Shown piece after piece: positions 18,584 through 25,869 of a stretch of 64,000 nucleotides of DNA (the first letter of the stretch is position 1; each line of letters begins with the position of its first letter). Made by a program: the position numbers and the translations under genes. The stretch is taken from positions 124,001-188,000 of the forward strand of contig NZ_OBQC01000003.1 in NCBI RefSeq assembly GCF_900220965.1. The letters run 5' to 3'. The DNA comes from Ureibacillus acetophenoni (lineage in GTDB: Bacteria > Bacillota > Bacilli > Bacillales_A > Planococcaceae). The notes beneath the pieces were generated by a model that saw only the letters and a list, made by a program, of their open reading frames with translations, did not search any database and had not been told where the DNA came from.

Positions 18584-19984
18584 CTAAATTAAGAACATCG
18601 CCACAATGGATGTAACAACAAGACCTACAACAACTGGTATTAAGTTTTTCCGTGCAAGTTCAAATGGACTAACATTACAAATTGCTGCTGCTGGGATAAG
18701 AGCCCATGGTACTAAAGTACCTCCACCAACCCAAATCGCTGCAATTTGCCCCATAGCTGTTAATGTCGCAGTTCCGGCATCAATTGCTGTACCGAATAGG
18801 TTTGCGATTGATCCTGCTAATGTAATACCTGAGAATCCAGAACCATCAAGTCCTGTAATAGCTCCAACAGTCGTTAATGTAACAACTGCAATTTCTTTTG
18901 TTAAAGGAACAACACCTGCTAAAGCAATACCTAAATCATTGACGATCCCTTGAGAGCCATTTGGTAAGTCACCAATAATTGAAAGGTATCCTGAGTCGCC
19001 TAAATAGAAGAACGCTGCAATTGGAATTACTGGTCCAAATACTTTAAACCCAAATTGGAAACCTTCAATTAAATAACTTGTTGTTTTTTCTAATCCTGTA
19101 TTTTTGTGTGCAAACATAGATAGTAACAACAAGATAATAATTGCCGTACCACCAACTATCGCTGTCGCATCTCCACCAGACAATTTAAATACCGCCATTG
19201 CAACAACATTTAGCGCAAAGGCAATTGGAATTAGTATCGCAAAAAATTGCTTTTGACCCTTCGATAATAAACCTAACTCAGGTTCTTCAATTTCTGTTTT
19301 ACCATCAAACGTGCCAACCATTTCAAGGGAGCCACGCTTTATATCTCGACGTAATAAGATAAAGGCAACAATTGTCGTAACAAGCCCCATCGTAATAACT
19401 AATGGTACACTGGCAAATACAACGTCCGAAACTGGTATACCTGCTGCATCAGCTGTTAATTTCGGAGCACCTTGAATAATAAAGTCCCCAGATAAGGCTA
19501 TACCGTGACCAAATAAGTTCATCGCCATCGCAACACCAAGAGCAGGAAGTCCCGCGCGAATCGCAACTGGTAACATAACAGCCCCTAATAATGCGACTGC
19601 TGGTGATGGCCAGAAGAACCAAGAAATCACCATCATTAAAATACCAATCGTCCAATAGGCAAGAGCTGGTGTTTTAATGATTTTTGTAAATGGGGCAACC
19701 ATTACTTCATTTATCCCTGTTTTTTGCAACACTTTACTCATTGCAACGATAATACAGATGATCAATATTGTAGATAATAATTCGGATGTGGCATATACAA
19801 AGCTTTTAAAAACCCCACTAACAGATGCCGTTAAATCCCCAGTTGCTGCTATTGCGATTAAAAAGATACCGAGAATACTAATAAGGGTAGTATCCCGACG
19901 TTTCACCATAAACCCAATGATTAATACAATAAAGACGACATATATCCAATGAAGAGCAGTTAACTCAATACCCATCCCAAGCAA
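18584..19984 (-). CDS. Polytopic membrane transporter (YhfA-like, GntP/IT-superfamily type)
   Basis: This hydrophobic protein of about 466 residues has roughly 11-12 membrane helices, a re-entrant-like segment (MAMNLFGHGIALSGDF) and a central cytoplasmic loop (RRDIKRGSLEMVG..EEPELG). The pattern resembles ion-transporter-superfamily carriers such as B. subtilis YhfA; the substrate is unknown. Start: GAGGTG overlaps the GTG at 19993, so the TTG at 19984 with proper spacing is preferred; an ATG at 19975 is also possible. The gene has no same-strand partner. Confidence 0.75.
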   Translation of the reverse strand: MLGMGIELTALHWIYVVFIVLIIGFMVKRRDTTLISILGIFLIAIAATGDLTASVSGVFKSFVYATSELLSTILIICIIVAMSKVLQKTGINEVMVAPFTKIIKTPALAYWTIGILMMVISWFFWPSPAVALLGAVMLPVAIRAGLPALGVAMAMNLFGHGIALSGDFIIQGAPKLTADAAGIPVSDVVFASVPLVITMGLVTTIVAFILLRRDIKRGSLEMVGTFDGKTEIEEPELGLLSKGQKQFFAILIPIAFALNVVAMAVFKLSGGDATAIVGGTAIIILLLLSMFAHKNTGLEKTTSYLIEGFQFGFKVFGPVIPIAAFFYLGDSGYLSIIGDLPNGSQGIVNDLGIALAGVVPLTKEIAVVTLTTVGAITGLDGSGFSGITLAGSIANLFGTAIDAGTATLTAMGQIAAIWVGGGTLVPWALIPAAAICNVSPFELARKNLIPVVVGLVVTSIVAMFLI

Positions 19985-20158
19985 AGCCTTCACCTCAATT
20001 CTTTTGGTATTAGAATATGAGGCGAATGACCAATGGGTGAGTGCTTAGAAATTTTTATATATTCCCTCTCAATATACTATCGAATATCCTTAATAAATAT
20101 ATTTTTCAATTAATTAAATCTCATGCAGAGAGGCAGTTTAATTAAAAATATATTTGAT

Positions 20159-20187
20159 TTGACAAAATACCTATAGGGGTATAGTAT
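20159..20187 (+). promoter_or_regulatory. Promoter of cstR
   Basis: TTGACA (20159-20164) and TAGTAT (20182-20187) are separated by exactly 17 bases. The CstR operator fills the spacer, so repressor binding should block polymerase. Confidence 0.8.
20167..20182 (+). promoter_or_regulatory. CstR operator 1
   Basis: ATACCTATAGGGGTAT is an ATACC-N-GGTAT dyad of the CsoR/CstR class, inside the cstR promoter spacer. A further half-site (TTGGGGTATG) follows at about 20187-20196. This implies autoregulation. Confidence 0.85.
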
Positions 20188-20232
20188 TGGGGTATGATAA
20201 ATATATTTAATAAGAGCGGAGGTAGCAAAAAA

Positions 20233-20496
20233 ATGAATTCATATGACGATAAAATAAAAAATCGAATAAAACGTGCTGAAGGTCAACTTCGTGGCATATT
20301 GAAAATGATGGAAGAAGGAAAAGATTGTAAAGCTGTCATTACCCAACTTTCTGCAGCTCGTTCAGGTGTGGATCGTGCAATTGGTTTGATTGTAAGTCAA
20401 AATTTAGCAGAGTGCATTCAAGCAGCACAAGGAGATGAGCAAGCTATGAATGAATCAATACAAGAAGCTGTAAATCTTTTCGTTAAAAGTCGATAA
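20233..20496 (+). CDS. cstR: CstR-type persulfide-sensing repressor (CsoR family; YrkD-like)
   Basis: This 87-residue all-helical CsoR-family repressor has Cys32 and Cys61, which correspond to the two reactive cysteines of S. aureus CstR (Cys31/Cys60). The copper-ligand His of true CsoR is replaced by Asn57 (SQNLAECI), so persulfide sensing is predicted instead of Cu(I). Persulfides crosslink the cysteines and release the operator. The start is ATG 20233, 9 bases after GGAGGT. The same operator motif recurs at the sulfur operon beginning at 22477, beyond an inserted IS element. The terminator overlaps the last codons. Confidence 0.92.
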   Translation: MNSYDDKIKNRIKRAEGQLRGILKMMEEGKDCKAVITQLSAARSGVDRAIGLIVSQNLAECIQAAQGDEQAMNESIQEAVNLFVKSR

Positions 20497-20517
20497 CTCC
20501 TTCGACTTTTTATTTTT
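20485..20517 (+). terminator. Terminator overlapping the end of cstR
   Basis: AAAAGTCGA (20485-20493) pairs with TCGACTTTT (20502-20510), followed by a T-rich run. The stop codon is in the loop. Confidence 0.8.
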
Positions 20518-20519
20518 AA
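20512..20519. repeat. 8-bp target-site duplication, left copy
   Basis: ATTTTTAA directly precedes the IS left end and is repeated exactly at 22325-22332. Confidence 0.9.
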
Positions 20520-20584
20520 GGCTCTGTTAAATTTAATTGTTGTTTTTATGAAGACTTACCAAGTTGACTATAAACCAAAATACC

Positions 20585-20626
20585 AAAAAGACGAAAAACC
20601 TCTTTAAAAGTGTTTCTCGTCTTTCT
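20585..20626 (-). terminator. Terminator of the IS passenger gene
   Basis: AAAGACGA (20587-20594) pairs with TCGTCTTT (20617-20624), with further pairing inside. On the minus strand it is followed by a T-rich run, downstream of the passenger gene. Confidence 0.7.
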
Positions 20627-20660
20627 ATATGGCTTTTACAAGATATTTATAGCTGCTATG

Positions 20661-21257
20661 TTAATCATCATTATCTAAAATAGGAACCACAGAAGAAGGT
20701 AAGAAGCTACTTACGTTTTTAAGTGTAGAAAACTTTAAATCATTCGAAAAAATAGCAAGATAAGTTCCAGCATTCGGTAAATAATATACTGTATGCCCTT
20801 CTTGGAGATTAATATCTATAGGAACTTGAGTAAATAATGATTCCTCTCTTAACTCATCGCCAACTAAAAAACAATCTTTTTGAGTTGACCATAAAACGAT
20901 ATCATCCATACAGCTAAGAACTTTTAATAAAGGGAAAATACCGCAGAATTGTTCGCTATTTATAACTTCAATAATAGCTACCAAATAACCGTTTTTAAAT
21001 TGTTTACTCGTACATTGTTTTATTTTATGATGTACACTTGTTTGTTCAAACTTCTCTACAAATGATTCTTCTACTTGTACACAAAAGTATAGAGGGAATG
21101 ATTGGCTTTCTCTCATCCATAAACTTAATACTTCAATAGGCATTCCATCCGACTCTGGAAAATAACAATCATAAACATAGTTAATATTTATATTCATATC
21201 AAATGGAATGGATTCTTTCCAATCTTCCATAGACGATTGATAAATTTGGCATCTCAT
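20661..21257 (-). CDS. IS passenger gene of unknown function, 198 aa
   Basis: I do not recognise this 198-residue protein. It has no signal peptide or membrane helix, several Cys residues, and a beta-rich look (LYFCVQVEESF; YLVAIIEVINSE; HTVYYLPNAGTYLAIF). It lies entirely inside the IS boundaries, downstream of the transposase on the same strand, with its own terminator. It is therefore carried cargo and not a host gene. The start is ATG 21257 with an AGAGTG site 6 bases upstream. Some IS1595 members carry passengers, but this one matches none that I know. Confidence 0.7.
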   Translation of the reverse strand: MRCQIYQSSMEDWKESIPFDMNININYVYDCYFPESDGMPIEVLSLWMRESQSFPLYFCVQVEESFVEKFEQTSVHHKIKQCTSKQFKNGYLVAIIEVINSEQFCGIFPLLKVLSCMDDIVLWSTQKDCFLVGDELREESLFTQVPIDINLQEGHTVYYLPNAGTYLAIFSNDLKFSTLKNVSSFLPSSVVPILDNDD

Positions 21258-21336
21258 TTTATCACTCTTTTCTAAACCCTGCTTTTAAGGGAAAATATCA
21301 ATATTTCCATTAAAGCCCCAATCATTAAAATGAGCA

Positions 21337-22236
21337 TTAAACATTGAATTTTGATAACCTCAAGCTTCGATAGGTTTCTGTCATTTCAAAAACAAAGGAT
21401 GTCAAAAGAAATTCTTTGATATTGTGTTTTGTACTTTCATTACTATGACTATCTACAAATAAGAACCAAGCTAGGTAATTATCAAGATATTTAGATGCTA
21501 CACCTTTAAAACAATGTATCCAATGTTTTAAACGTGAATGGAGTCCGTTTACATTTTGGATATGATACAAACCTTTGATAACGTGTTTTCCATCGTCTGA
21601 TTTAATGCGATAGTGTTCAATCCCTTTTTCATTTGCATACGTTTTATAGGCTCTCCAAGCGTCTGTTACGAGTACATTATTTGATGTTAGTTTAGAGCCT
21701 ATCATACCGTCAACTTTGGTTTTCACAACACGCCCCATTGCCCTTTTTGAGAATACAAAAAATAAGTCTCGTCCACTTCAACGATTCCATCAAATTGTTC
21801 AAAATCCATTTGTTTAAGAGCCGATAACAACTTATGTCTCCAAATAGAATAATGTAACCCAAGTAACTCCTACAATTTCTGCTGATTTTCGCAGAGAATA
21901 GCCTTTAAACATACATTCAACAAAAGTAATCCATTCATTGCCTTTTCTAGTGCGGTAAAGAATTGTATTTATAGTATCCATAAATGTTTTACGACAAGCC
22001 TTGCAGCGATATCGTTGACGACCATTAACTTTACAGAATCGATTAATGTGTTCTGAAGTACAATGAGGGCACTCAAAGCCTTCTTTATAACGCACTTCTC
22101 GCATTTCATCTATTAGGCGACCATCAACAGTTGAGGAAGGTTCAACATAGCGTTTCACCCATTGAAACACTCGTTCTTTATCTGTATGCGATAATTTATC
22201 GATATGTTTTAATAAATTACTAAACGCTTTACTCAT
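21337..22236 (-). pseudogene. IS1595-family transposase, frameshifted and internally deleted
   Basis: The N-terminal part (22236 to about 21844) has a winged-helix-like start and a zinc ribbon (ECPHCTSEHINRFC ... YRCKACRKTF). One extra T near 21843 breaks the frame: the first frame ends at 21832 as FYLET, while the +1 frame continues FYWRHKLLSALKQ through VEVDETYF (catalytic Asp) to SQKG and a stop. The next block (MGRVVKTKVD to 21337) contains DAWRAYKTYANEKG and GLHSRLKHW. Compared with intact family members a segment between SQKG and MGRVVK seems missing, so the enzyme is probably inactive. The deletion size cannot be stated without an alignment. Confidence 0.85.
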
Positions 22237-22324
22237 CGTTGAACCCCCAAATAAGAATATTTGTTCTTATTATAAACAATTATTTGAAAGGTATCAATTT
22301 TCAACATCAACCTTTAACAGAGCC

Positions 22325-22332
22325 ATTTTTAA
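22325..22332. repeat. 8-bp target-site duplication, right copy
   Basis: ATTTTTAA directly follows the IS right end and is identical to 20512-20519. Confidence 0.9.
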
Positions 22333-22339
22333 AACAAAC

Positions 22340-22355
22340 ATACCCCAATAGGTAT
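22340..22355 (+). promoter_or_regulatory. CstR operator 2
   Basis: ATACCCCAATAGGTAT is a CstR-type dyad 8 bases beyond the IS target duplication. It may have served a longer shared region before the insertion. Confidence 0.75.
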
Positions 22356-22399
22356 AGTGTAAGCTATATTTCTATTTTGGTTAGGATTAAAAAATAATA

Positions 22400-22429
22400 T
22401 TGACATATATACCAATAGGGGTATATGAT
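22400..22429 (+). promoter_or_regulatory. Promoter of the cst/yrk sulfur operon
   Basis: TTGACA (22400-22405) and TATGAT (22424-22429) are spaced 18 bases apart, with a CstR operator in the spacer. The arrangement is the same as at cstR. Confidence 0.75.
22409..22424 (+). promoter_or_regulatory. CstR operator 3
   Basis: ATACCAATAGGGGTAT overlaps the -35/-10 spacer of the operon promoter. Confidence 0.85.
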
Positions 22430-22445
22430 ATCCATGTAGACAATA

Positions 22446-22461
22446 ATACCCCCAACGGTAT
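22446..22461 (+). promoter_or_regulatory. CstR operator 4
   Basis: ATACCCCCAACGGTAT lies between the promoter and the first start codon, 15 bases before it. Confidence 0.8.
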
Positions 22462-22476
22462 AAATGGAGTGATCTT

Positions 22477-22824
22477 ATGGAAATATGGTTATTTTTAGGG
22501 ATAGTCATTGTTATTATCATTTGGCGTATTCAGCCTGCCAAAGGAATAAAATCTATGACGACAGAAACATTAAAAGGAATATTAAATGATAAAGATAAAG
22601 TGTTTGTCGATGTTCGAACGACAGGTGAGTATAAATCTCGTAATATTCGACAGTTTAAAAATATTCCTTTAGGATCTAACTTTTCAAATCTTCCAAAAGA
22701 TAAGGAAATAGTGGTCATTTGTCAAAGTGGAATGAGAAGTTCACAAGCATGTAAACAACTTAAAAAATTAGGATATGAAAAGGTTACAAATGTTCGTGGC
22801 GGTATGAGTGCTTGGAGAGACTAA
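22477..22824 (+). CDS. Membrane-anchored rhodanese-domain protein
   Basis: This 115-residue protein has an N-terminal membrane helix (about 3-17) and a single rhodanese domain with active-site Cys82 (CQSGMRSS). Rhodaneses carry sulfane sulfur as a Cys persulfide. It is the first gene of the CstR-controlled operon, placed to handle persulfide at the membrane. ATG follows GGAG. The next gene starts 24 bases downstream. Confidence 0.9.
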   Translation: MEIWLFLGIVIVIIIWRIQPAKGIKSMTTETLKGILNDKDKVFVDVRTTGEYKSRNIRQFKNIPLGSNFSNLPKDKEIVVICQSGMRSSQACKQLKKLGYEKVTNVRGGMSAWRD

Positions 22825-22848
22825 ATATTAAACAAGGAGGAAAATAAA

Positions 22849-23145
22849 ATGAAAGAGATTACTGCAAATGAAGTTCAACAACGCTTAGAAAATGGTGAAC
22901 AACTAAATTTAATTGATGTTCGTGAGGTGGATGAAGTAAAAACAGGACATATTCCTAGTATTACGAATATACCACTTGGATTGCTAGAATTCCGTGCACA
23001 TGAACTTGATAAAAATAAACCTTATATTGTTGTTTGCCGCTCTGGTGGACGTAGTGGTCAAGCAACACAGTATTTAGAAAGCCATGGCTTTAATGTAACA
23101 AATATGACTGGCGGCATGCTTTCCTGGGAAGGGAAAGTAGAATAA
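22849..23145 (+). CDS. Single-domain rhodanese sulfurtransferase
   Basis: This 98-residue cytosolic rhodanese has active-site Cys63 (CRSGGRSG) and ends in the usual GGMLSWEG motif. It lies in the CstR-regulated operon and probably shuttles sulfane sulfur between the neighbouring TusA, DsrE and persulfide dioxygenase proteins. It is preceded by AAGGAGG. A further CstR site and a new ribosome site follow before the next gene. Confidence 0.92.
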   Translation: MKEITANEVQQRLENGEQLNLIDVREVDEVKTGHIPSITNIPLGLLEFRAHELDKNKPYIVVCRSGGRSGQATQYLESHGFNVTNMTGGMLSWEGKVE

Positions 23146-23161
23146 TTTTTTAACAAAAATA

Positions 23162-23177
23162 ATACCCCAAGGGGTAC
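23162..23177 (+). promoter_or_regulatory. CstR operator 5 (internal)
   Basis: ATACCCCAAGGGGTAC is almost a perfect palindrome (TACCCC-AA-GGGGTA). It lies in the 49-base gap before the TusA-rhodanese gene and may mark an internal promoter or a roadblock. Confidence 0.8.
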
Positions 23178-23194
23178 ATGGAGGTTTTAATGAA

Positions 23195-23764
23195 ATGTCA
23201 ATTAAAGCAGATATAAAGATAGATTGTAAAGGTCTTACTTGCCCAATGCCGATTGTAAAAACAAAAAAGGCAATGAATGACGTTGGAAACGGACAAATAT
23301 TAGAAGTTCAGGCAACCGATAAAGGTTCTATTGCAGATTTAAAAGCATGGTCTGAAAGTGTAGGACACCAGTATATAGGTTCTACAGAAGAAGATGGTGT
23401 ATTACTACATTACATTCGTAAAAGTGGCGATGAGCACTACATCGAAGCGGAAAAGAATTTTGAACAGACGATTACTAATGAAGAACTAATTGATCGTGCT
23501 CCAGAAGGTGGAATCATTCTAGATGTTCGTGAAGAAGCAGAATACGCATTTGGCCATATTGAAGGTTCTATATCCATCCCAATGGGAGAGTTAGAAGAGC
23601 GAATAAATGAGCTAAATAAAGATCAAGAAATCTTTGTAATATGTCGTACAGGTACACGAAGTGATTTAGCTGCACAGATAATAGCTGACAAAGGCTTTAC
23701 AAAAGTGTATAACGTCTTACCAGGAATGAACTCTTGGTGTGGCGATTTAACAAAAAAAATATAA
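23195..23764 (+). CDS. TusA-rhodanese fusion protein (YrkF-like)
   Basis: This 189-residue protein joins an N-terminal TusA/SirA domain (about 8-78; CPMP motif, Cys16) to a C-terminal rhodanese domain (about 95-187; Cys150 in CRTGTRSD). The order matches B. subtilis YrkF and the last two domains of staphylococcal CstA. It relays sulfane sulfur between two cysteines in one chain. It lies in the CstR operon, and its ATG is 9 bases after GGAGGT. Confidence 0.92.
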   Translation: MSIKADIKIDCKGLTCPMPIVKTKKAMNDVGNGQILEVQATDKGSIADLKAWSESVGHQYIGSTEEDGVLLHYIRKSGDEHYIEAEKNFEQTITNEELIDRAPEGGIILDVREEAEYAFGHIEGSISIPMGELEERINELNKDQEIFVICRTGTRSDLAAQIIADKGFTKVYNVLPGMNSWCGDLTKKI

Positions 23765-23791
23765 AACTTAAATTAACTGGGGGAATTTATT

Positions 23792-24187
23792 ATGACTAAC
23801 AAAGTAGCAATTATCGCAAGTAACGGTGGGTTATTTGACGCTTATAAAGTATTTAATATCGCAACGGCTGCAGCCGCAACAGAGAAAGAAGTAGCAATTT
23901 TCTTCACATTTGAAGGGTTAAACTTGATTCATAAACAAGGAATGCAACAATTACCAATGCCAGAAGGTCGTGAACACTTTGCAGAAGGATTTGCAAAAGC
24001 AAATGTACCGAGCATTCCAGAATTAGTAGAGATGGCACAAGAGATGAATGTAAAATTCATCGGGTGTCAGATGACAATGGACGTAATGGGTTTAACGAAA
24101 GAGGACTTTATTGATGGAATTGAAGTTGGAGGAGCTGTTACATTCCTTGAGTTCGCAAAAGAAGCAGCGCCAACTTTAACATTCTAA
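23792..24187 (+). CDS. DsrE/F-family sulfur carrier (YrkE-like)
   Basis: This 131-residue DsrE-type protein has one conserved Cys (Cys92, GCQMTMDVMG) and the typical N-terminal ASNGGLFDAYKVF. DsrE proteins pass sulfur with TusA partners, which fits its place between two TusA genes. It follows the TusA-rhodanese gene by 27 bases with a GGGGG ribosome site. A hairpin (about 24240-24266) follows its stop. Confidence 0.9.
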   Translation: MTNKVAIIASNGGLFDAYKVFNIATAAAATEKEVAIFFTFEGLNLIHKQGMQQLPMPEGREHFAEGFAKANVPSIPELVEMAQEMNVKFIGCQMTMDVMGLTKEDFIDGIEVGGAVTFLEFAKEAAPTLTF

Positions 24188-24239
24188 TACCAATATTCTT
24201 ATAACTTAATATTTTAAGTATTAATCATTTTGGAAAAAC

Positions 24240-24268
24240 TAATGGAAGGGATTTACCCTTCCATTTAA
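24240..24268 (+). terminator. Hairpin after the DsrE gene (possible partial terminator)
   Basis: ATGGAAGGG pairs with CCCTTCCAT around a short loop, followed by only a weak TTTAAAAAA tract. It may attenuate or process the transcript ahead of the persulfide dioxygenase gene. Confidence 0.4.
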
Positions 24269-24281
24269 AAAATCAAAAATA

Positions 24282-24297
24282 ATACCTACGGGGGTAA
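24282..24297 (+). promoter_or_regulatory. CstR operator 6, overlapping a ribosome site
   Basis: ATACCTACGGGGGTAA is a CstR-type dyad whose GGGGG half also serves as the ribosome site, 9 bases before the GTG start at 24304. Confidence 0.75.
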
Positions 24298-24303
24298 TAT
24301 AAA

Positions 24304-25431
24304 GTGACAGTATTTAAAATGACAGCAGCACAAGTTGCTCGAAAAGTAATTGAAAATCAATCATTATTTATCTTAGATGTACGTAACAAAGATGCATTTG
24401 AGGATTGGAAGATTGAAGGACATAGCTTTGATTATTTAAATATTCCTTACTTCGATCTATTGGATGGAGTAGATGAAATTATACCGAAGCTTCCAGCTGA
24501 TAAAGATGTCCTTGTGGTGTGTGCAAAAGAAGGGTCTTCACTTATGGTAGCTGAAATGATTTCTGACGCTGGACGTGACGTCTTCTATCTTGAAGGTGGA
24601 ATGAAATCATGGAGTTCATACCTAGAACCAATTAAAGTAGGAGACTTAACTGATGGCGGTGAAATATATCAATTCGTTCGTTTAGGTAAAGGTTGTCTTT
24701 CTTATATGGTTGTTTCAGAAGGTGAAGCTGCGATTATTGATGCGGTTCGTTTCAAAGATGTTTTCACAAATTTTGCAAAAGAAAAGAATGTTGAAATTAA
24801 ACATGTATTTGATACACACTTACATGCCGATCACATCTCTGGTGGACGTCATATCGCAAAAGCTACAGGTGCGACTTATTACTTACCACCAAAAGATGCA
24901 GAAGAGGTTGTATTTGACTACACACCACTTGAAGATGATTTAACAGTGAAAGTAGGTACCTCTCAAATTGAAGTAGGTGCACTTTACTCACCAGGTCATA
25001 CAATTGGTTCAACTTCGTTCATCGTGGATAGCAAGTATTTATTAACAGGGGATATTTTATTCATCGATTCAATCGGCCGTCCTGACTTAGCAGGTCTTGC
25101 AGAAGATTGGGTAGGTGATCTTCGTGAAACATTATATCATCGTTACCGTGAATTAGCAGAGGATTTAATCGTTTTACCAGCTCACTTCATGAACATTGAA
25201 GAGTTAAATGAAGAGGGAACTGTAGCAAAGCGTTTAGGAGATTTAGTTGCAGAAAACCATGGTTTAAATATTGAAAGTGAAGAAGAATTCCGTCATACAG
25301 TGACAGATAACTTACCACCTCAACCAAATGCTTATGAACTAATTCGACAAGTAAATATGGGGAAAATAACTCCAGACAATGATGAACAAACGGAGATGGA
25401 AATCGGTCCAAACCGTTGTGCAGTACGTTAA
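24304..25431 (+). CDS. Rhodanese-persulfide dioxygenase fusion (CstB/YrkH-like)
   Basis: This 375-residue protein has an N-terminal rhodanese domain (about 8-108; Cys73 in VVCAKEGSS). An ETHE1-type metallo-beta-lactamase domain follows (about 120-300; [11 protein letters not shown] with His172, His174, Asp176, His177; TGDILF; LPAHF). Such enzymes oxidise Cys- or CoA-persulfides to sulfite or thiosulfate. Here the rhodanese is N-terminal, as in YrkH, whereas S. aureus CstB carries its rhodanese after the MBL domain. The GTG start at 24304 fits the GGGGG site; an ATG at 24319 is the alternative. Confidence 0.92.
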   Translation: MTVFKMTAAQVARKVIENQSLFILDVRNKDAFEDWKIEGHSFDYLNIPYFDLLDGVDEIIPKLPADKDVLVVCAKEGSSLMVAEMISDAGRDVFYLEGGMKSWSSYLEPIKVGDLTDGGEIYQFVRLGKGCLSYMVVSEGEAAIIDAVRFKDVFTNFAKEKNVEIKHVFDTHLHADHISGGRHIAKATGATYYLPPKDAEEVVFDYTPLEDDLTVKVGTSQIEVGALYSPGHTIGSTSFIVDSKYLLTGDILFIDSIGRPDLAGLAEDWVGDLRETLYHRYRELAEDLIVLPAHFMNIEELNEEGTVAKRLGDLVAENHGLNIESEEEFRHTVTDNLPPQPNAYELIRQVNMGKITPDNDEQTEMEIGPNRCAVR

Positions 25432-25543
25432 TGAAGTGTAGTAAATGTGGCCTGTATGATATTTACACATCAATTAAGGAGAGGGACGGTATTAATCCGT
25501 TCCTTTGTACTTAAAAATTATTAATTAAAAGGAGAGTATAACA

Positions 25544-25771
25544 ATGAATCCAACAAAAATATTAGATGTTAAAGGGATGTCATGTCCAATGCCGATTGTA
25601 CGTACGAAAAAGGAAATGGATACATTAAATACAGGAGATATTTTGGAAGTACATGTAACAGATAAAGGTGCGTTATCAGATATGCCTGCTTGGGCAAATG
25701 CTGCTGGTCATACAATTATCGACCAAGAAGAAGATGCAGAAGTATTAAAGTTTTTCATTAAAAAAGCGTAA
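25544..25771 (+). CDS. TusA-family sulfur carrier (YrkI-like)
   Basis: This 75-residue single TusA domain has Cys14 in the CPMP motif and closely resembles the TusA half of the upstream fusion protein. It carries sulfane sulfur to a partner. It has a strong AAAAGGAGAG site. A 112-base gap with a small stem-loop (GGGACGG/CCGTTCC, about 25482-25502) separates it from the dioxygenase gene, and a clear terminator follows. Confidence 0.92.
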   Translation: MNPTKILDVKGMSCPMPIVRTKKEMDTLNTGDILEVHVTDKGALSDMPAWANAAGHTIIDQEEDAEVLKFFIKKA

Positions 25772-25803
25772 AAGTGAGTTCTAATTCGACTCACTTTTTT
25801 CCT
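25768..25803 (+). terminator. Intrinsic terminator after tusA
   Basis: AAAGTGAGT (25771-25779) pairs with ACTCACTTT (25789-25797), followed by a T run. It probably limits transcription into the exporter gene. Confidence 0.8.
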
Positions 25804-25869
25804 TAAATAGGGACATCTAATGTATAGGATTTTATTATTTATATACCTAAATAGAAAGAAGGAAACACT

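Larger units (their letters stand above)
20520..22324 (-). mobile_element. IS1595-family insertion sequence with passenger gene, 1805 bp
   Basis: The ends are perfect 12-bp inverted repeats, GGCTCTGTTAAA (20520-20531) and TTTAACAGAGCC (22313-22324), with partial matching further inward. They are flanked by the 8-bp direct repeat ATTTTTAA, the duplication length typical of IS1595. It carries a minus-strand transposase with a zinc ribbon and an ISXO2-like domain, which is disrupted, and a minus-strand passenger gene of unknown function. It inserted just after the cstR terminator and about 15 bases before the first operator of the sulfur operon, separating repressor from targets without destroying either. 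Confidence 0.93.

Noticed and set aside
20233-20496. A copper-sensing CsoR
   Set aside because: The His ligand of CsoR is replaced by Asn57, only the two CstR-type Cys remain, and the targets are sulfur genes with no copper exporter.
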